A stretch of 64,000 bases of DNA, taken from NCBI GenBank assembly GCA_030159075.1, contig BROG01000025.1, forward strand, positions 621,001-685,000, written 5' to 3'. The translations under genes were made by a program, and so were the position numbers. The notes under the pieces were generated by a model. That model searched no databases. It was given only the letters and a program-made list of their open reading frames with translations, and was not told where the DNA came from. This DNA is from Atrina japonica (lineage: Eukaryota; Mollusca; Bivalvia; Pterioida; Pinnidae). Positions 59,230-64,000 of this stretch are shown piece by piece (the stretch's first letter is position 1; the number at the start of each line of letters is the position of its first letter).

Positions 59230-59900
59230 GACAATCAACATTTTGGCAAAGAGCAATATAATGTCTTTAATTAAGGTATTGCGGTTAAGTTGGTTCAGTG
59301 GGTCTTAAGATTTAGTTAAAAATATCTCAGACTATCAGAGGCCAGGGCGGCCATCTTGGTTTTTCAGATCAGCCTGAAAAACAACTCTTGTTCAGGAATA
59401 CAATATGTGTACCACGTTTGAAAGCAATCGGTTCAATGGTTTGTAAAAAGAAGTTGAAAATCTCTCAGCTTTGAGACGCCATGTCGGCCATCTTGGATTT
59501 TCGGATTGGCCAAAAAGAAACACCGACACTTGGTCGGGACATCATAAGAAACTTGTGTACCAAGTTTGAAGGCAATTGGTTCAGTGGTTCTTAATAACAA
59601 GTTTAAAATGTCTTAGCTAATCAGACGCCAGGGCGGCCATCTTGGTTTTTCGGATCGACCCAAAATATAACAAAACTTGGTCAGGATATCATAAAGAACA
59701 TGTGTACCAAGTTGCCAGGGCGGCCATCTTGGATTTCGGATCCGCCCAAAAACAACACTTTTGTTCAAGACATCATAAGAAACATGTGTACAAAGTTTGG
59801 AGTCAATTGTTTCAGTGGTTCTGTAGAAGACGTTTAAAATGTTTAACGGACGACGGACTACTACGGAGAACAATTGCAATGGTTCGCATGAGACATCGTG
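59230..59900. repeat. Tandem ~130-150-base units with 'GGCGGCCATCTTGG'
   Basis: Four units each carry CAGGGCGGCCATCTTGGTTT, then CAAAAA.AACA, then TGTGTACCAAGTTTGAAGGC and TTGGTTCAGTGGTTCT. This module is common in mollusc dispersed repeats. It is bounded on the right by CGGACGACGGAC. Confidence 0.75.
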
Positions 59901-59958
59901 TGAGCTAAAAATGTGTAAAATCAACTGCGTTGATATAATCAGGGAACACTCGTAATTA

Positions 59959-60778
59959 GAAAATACATATACTTTTCAAATTGGAGCTCAACTGATGAAG
60001 TCTAATTGACAGAAACGATATCGTCTTGAGCATTATAACTTTGGTATTATGTTTATAGTATTTATAACCACTAGGTCGTTGCCACTGCTGGTGGACCGTT
60101 TGAGTCCTCGAGGGTATACATAAACCTAGTACCTGGTATTTCGGTACCAGCTGTTCATCTTATACTAAAGTAATATTTGGCACTGTTAACACTATTTAAA
60201 TTCGAAAATTGTCTAAAGCTAAGATAGTTATTTTTTTACAGTGGTTACTAGTAGACGGATTTCGGCTATACTTTTAGAGATATTATTTGGCCTTGTATGA
60301 TACCACTTTATCTTTAGAAAATACACATACTTTTCAAATTGGAGCTCAACTGATGAAGTCTTATTGACAGAAACGATATCGTCTTGAGCATTATAACTTT
60401 GGTATTATGTTTATAGTATTTATAACCACTAGGTCGTTGCCACTGCTGGTGGACCGTTTGAGTCCCCGAGGGTATACATAAACCTAGTACCTGGTATTTC
60501 GGTACCAGTTGTTCATCTTATACTAAAGTAATATTTGGCACTGTTAACACTATTTAAATTCGAAAATTGTCTAAAGCTAAGATAGTTATTTTTTACAGTG
60601 GTTACTAGTAGACGGATTTCGGCTATACTTTTAGAGATATTATTTGGCCTTGTATGATACCACTTTATCTTTAGAAAATACATATACTTTTCAAATTGGA
60701 CCTCAACTGATGAAGTCTAACTGACAGAAACGATATCGTCTTGAGCATTATAACTTTTGTATTATGTTTATAATATTT
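59959..60778. repeat. ~358-base tandem repeat, 2.3 copies
   Basis: GAAAATACATATACTTTTCA starts units at 59959, 60317 and 60674. Copies 1 and 2 are almost identical. Each holds ACTAGGTCGTTGCCACTGCT followed by GGTGGACCG, and the near-palindromic TACCTGGTATTTCGGTACCA. Confidence 0.9.
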
Positions 60779-60957
60779 AAAGGTATCGTACATTATTTTG
60801 AATTTACTGAGTTGATATAATCAGGGAAAATTCGTAATTAGAACCTTTAAAGGTATCGTACTTTATTTTGAATTTACTGCGTTGATGTAATCAGGGAAAA
60901 TTCGTAATTAGAACTTTTAAAGGTATCGTACATTATTTTGAATTTACTGTGATTACT
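60779..60957. repeat. 70-base tandem repeat, 2.5 copies
   Basis: AAAGGTATCGTACATTATTT, GTTGATATAATCAGGGAAAA and TTCGTAATTAGAAC repeat every 70 bases. The middle of the same unit also sits at 59926-59959, just left of the 358-base array. Confidence 0.85.
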
Positions 60958-60959
60958 CC

Positions 60960-61600
60960 AAACGACTTGAAACTTGATTTCTCATGTTGCCGAAGGTATG
61001 GCACATAAAACAACCCTAACTGCATTAGGGTCAGTCCATAGCACAGACCAAAATTTGTAGCACGCCTAAAGCTGATGATATCTCCATATAACTGAAAAAT
61101 TCTTGCGGGATGTAAAACAGCAGTAAAAACTGACATATTTTTACGACATTTTTATGCGTTTATATTAAAAGAAAGATCAGATAGAACATGAGTGACATTT
61201 CAATTTATGTGTCTCGGTGAAACAGAACCCAAAACATTTTGCATTCTATGTTCATGAAATGGCTGTCAAAATAAACATATCGAACGCTTTCGATTTTAAT
61301 CAGATATGGTACAATCTTCAAATACAGTAAGACATCCTGTCAATATCACAAAAATAAATGTGTTATTTTACCAATGTAGGGCATGCTTGAGAATATTTAA
61401 CCACGAATCATTCTAAGTGAAATCAGGAAATTATCCGCAGTATATCGAGACCGATAAGAATGCAAACCTCAAACATTTATATAGCAGGATTGTGCAACAA
61501 CTTGCAATAAACCGGGATAGACTTGTGTTAATTTACTTATCAATGTCACACGAATTCGTCAACAATAACGTCATAATATACGTTTATACATGCACGTACA
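60960..61600. other. Intergenic, nothing recognised
   Basis: No supportable feature. Confidence 0.35.
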
Positions 61601-61611
61601 CTTTTCCCATT

Positions 61612-61795
61612 TTAAATTTGATTTTTATTTTGAGTAGTGTTTCACGCCACACTCAACAATTTTCAGTTATACTTTTTTTTTCTTTGAATAAACATGGATT
61701 TCAAAATAACCGGGTGATAATGGTAAAAAAATAAAACAATTGGTCGGATATCAAAACAATTTCAAATAACTAAATAAATGTGTTCAACTGTATAC
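61612..61795. mobile_element. SINE tail piece followed by a pogo-type MITE piece
   Basis: AGTAGTGTTTCACGCCACAC then TCAACAATTTTCAGTTAT is a reverse SINE family-2 tail. ATTTCAAAATAACCGGGTGA and ATGTGTTCAACTGTATA then match the MITE family at 33.4 kb. Confidence 0.45.
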
Positions 61796-61860
61796 GATCC
61801 ACTTGATTCGTAAATTTGTAAACATTATAGATTCCATGTATTGCAAATGGCAGTTGGTAA

Positions 61861-61889
61861 GTATATATATATACATACATACATATATA

Positions 61890-61979
<90 letters not shown>
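61861..61979. repeat. (TA)n microsatellite with short CATA part
   Basis: About 119 bases, TA with an ACATACATACAT interruption near the left end. Confidence 0.95.
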
Positions 61980-61982
<3 letters not shown>

Positions 61983-62099
61983 GGAGTGTTTATTTTTTGG
62001 CAAAATTCAATAGAAACAGAAATGGAATATTACTATGACTATAGAAACATATCACTGAGTACAAACAGCAAGATATGTGTGACTTATATTGCAAAAGAA

Positions 62100-63935
62100 A
62101 ATAATTAGTACTATGTTATTGGAACTTATAAATATTCAACGATTTAATTAGTTAAAAAAGAAATCAATTCGAATGACATTGACGCTGATTAGTCACGCCC
62201 ACTGGGACAATGTCGCATCTGATTCAAGTGTGTTGGTACATGTACCAAGTTCTGCTACCCATCATGCAACAGAAGAGTCGTCCGGAAATGAAATCAATAA
62301 GATTCCGATATCATAATACTAATATGTTTCCATAAGATTCATTACATTCTTTTCCATCAGTATCTATCTTTATCTATCTTTGGTGGTCAGATATAGAATT
62401 TCACTTTCCGAGGTCTGCAGTAAAATGGCAGAGTTGAAGAATCAGTCGATTTTGATGCTGGTTGCCACGAATGTTACAATTAATGTGCGAAAGTCAATCT
62501 TGTTTATAAAAATTTCCAAAACAATATAAATACAAACATATGTTCTGTTATTTAACTTACTTCTTGAAAATTGAATTATTATCATTAATACTTTATTGTT
62601 CCGGGTAACTGTTTACTTTTGCGTAATTCACTTCGGGAATTACACAGTATGCGTATGGATCATTTCACAATGGCTATAGAACAAGCTATAGAATCAAATT
62701 GAATGCTCAAATATACAAAACTTATCACTTTTCTGTGTACAACTAGACGTCTAGTGTCCAAATGTCCTTCCGACATACGCACTTGTTGATTGTGTCTTGT
62801 AGATAATAACTTGCAACCCGATATTTTTTTTTGAAGAAAATGGTAATTTATTATCTTAATGCAACTTATAGGACGATGATGTTGATACTTCAATTACTTT
62901 ACACCGGATTTAGTAAACGTTAGAACCTAATAGGAATACCGTCATAATTACATTTCTAACAAACCCATCACACAATTTACTGTAGCTCAAGAACGTCTTT
63001 ATCGCTTTTTCATACTCATAAGATCAAATAATTGTGTTAATAATTATAGGGAAATACCCTTTTTCTGGTAGACAAATACATAAAAATATAACAAGACTTT
63101 ATATAAAAGACCAGGAACAGTTATTTCGTCGATGTAGTAAGTCTTTATTTGTTTTCAGTTAATGATGATTAATGAAGTCATGACCTGGTTGGCAGATGTA
63201 CTGTGATTCTATAGATCACCGTATTACAGAAATGATGAATGAGAAATTGCTATCCAATTTGCATACGTACCTTACAGCTAACCCTTGTTCACGAATACAA
63301 AAGGATCAAAAGTTTGAATGTGTGATGTAGTTAATTACCTGAAAGATGTCAGCTTTAATAAGATATTTGAAAGAGTCCCATATTCAAGATCTTTACATTG
63401 CAGTTACTGAATGTTTCGAATTATTATAAATGACCAGGGGTTGAAAGAGATTTTCATAATTCAGAAATAGATCTGGAGATGGATTATGACAGATTTTGTT
63501 TCTCTGATGGAATTTTATCGTCCATCTATGTTTTCCTAATAACATTTAACAACGCGTAATCGAGTAGCAAATCTTAAATTTATATTTGGTAACGCATATA
63601 CTCTGATCTAACACTTTAACAATGTTACTGTATTTGTTTTGTTTGAATTATGTTATTTTGCTTTATTTGCAACAAACAAAATCTTAAATTTATTTTATGA
63701 AGTAAACATAATATCTACTCAGACCTCCGTTTTTATTTGAATTATCTTCCCAGATTTTGATTTGTCAAACGATGAAAACTATAAAGTTTTCTGCATTCAA
63801 GATGAAACAAAGAAAACCGAAAATATATTTTAGAGATCAATACTACATCTAAAAAACACTTTCGACGGATATCCCCACCAATCATTCACTACTATTGCTT
63901 ACCGTACAGAATAACTCTATAAATGAACATAAAAC
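62100..63935. other. Intergenic, weak promoter-like patch only
   Basis: 62185-62300 is less AT-rich and holds a CACGCCCAC box and a CCGGAAAT ETS-type site. A short frame starts at 62425 (MAELKNQSILMLVATN). No donor or following exon was confirmed, so no gene is called. The rest is featureless. Confidence 0.25.
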
Positions 63936-63939
63936 ATCT

Positions 63940-64000
63940 CAGATAACAAAGTATAAATCATTAAGATGTCCAGGACACAGATACAAATCCGGCAAAAATG
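63940..64000 (-). mobile_element. RT-element fragment 11 (runs off the window)
   Basis: AGATAACAAAGTATAAATCA followed by GATGTCCAGGACACAGATAC matches the 3' terminus and tail of the other copies. It continues beyond the end. Confidence 0.75.

Overview
This is a gene-poor, AT-rich, repeat-dense eukaryotic window. The repeat types point to a bivalve mollusc: tRNA-derived SINEs of the kind common in bivalves, short foldback and MITE-like elements, many unrelated minisatellites, a 31-bp satellite, and many copies of a reverse-transcriptase element. The species cannot be told from the sequence. All family names given here rest on motif recognition, not on a search.

Genes. Only two genes are well supported. 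(1) On the plus strand, 20044-21330 is one uninterrupted 428-codon frame for BRF2, the TFIIB-related subunit of RNA polymerase III factor TFIIIB. It has an N-terminal zinc ribbon, two cyclin-like repeats, and a C-terminal tail that can be aligned with human BRF2. A splice acceptor just upstream implies a 5' UTR intron. (2) On the minus strand, nine coding exons can be joined with consistent phases from 17235 down to 5123, giving about 342 codons. They encode a Ser-Pro-rich, basic, probably disordered protein that I do not recognise. Its 3' end lies further left and is unresolved. The two genes are divergent, with start codons 2.8 kb apart.

Layout. 1-5100: dispersed repeats, a 160-bp tandem repeat and decayed element fragments. 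5.1-17.2 kb: the unknown gene. Three of its introns each hold a different minisatellite (40, 41 and 36 bp units), along with foldback elements and a SINE; the longest intron holds a nested MITE and a head-to-head pair. 17.2-20.0 kb: shared upstream region with a palindrome cluster, a GA microsatellite and two MITEs, one of which split a minisatellite. 20.0-22.0 kb: BRF2 and its poly(A) signals. 22-31 kb: intergenic, with two adjacent minisatellites, a complete-looking SINE and CRE-bearing repeats. 31-64 kb: no convincing gene. This part has at least eleven fragments of one Penelope-type RT element sharing the same 3' end, a roughly 4.7-kb 31-bp satellite with higher-order structure and an RT insertion inside it, and other tandem arrays.

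Most long frames between 52 and 57 kb come from the satellite: its unit length is not a multiple of three and it has no stop codons, so all three plus-strand frames stay open. I found no CRISPR, operon, rRNA or intact tRNA. The points most worth follow-up are the apparent loss of the redox-sensing cysteine in BRF2, the unknown divergent gene, the satellite with its RT insertion, and a promoter-like motif cluster near 40.05 kb that has no recognised gene.
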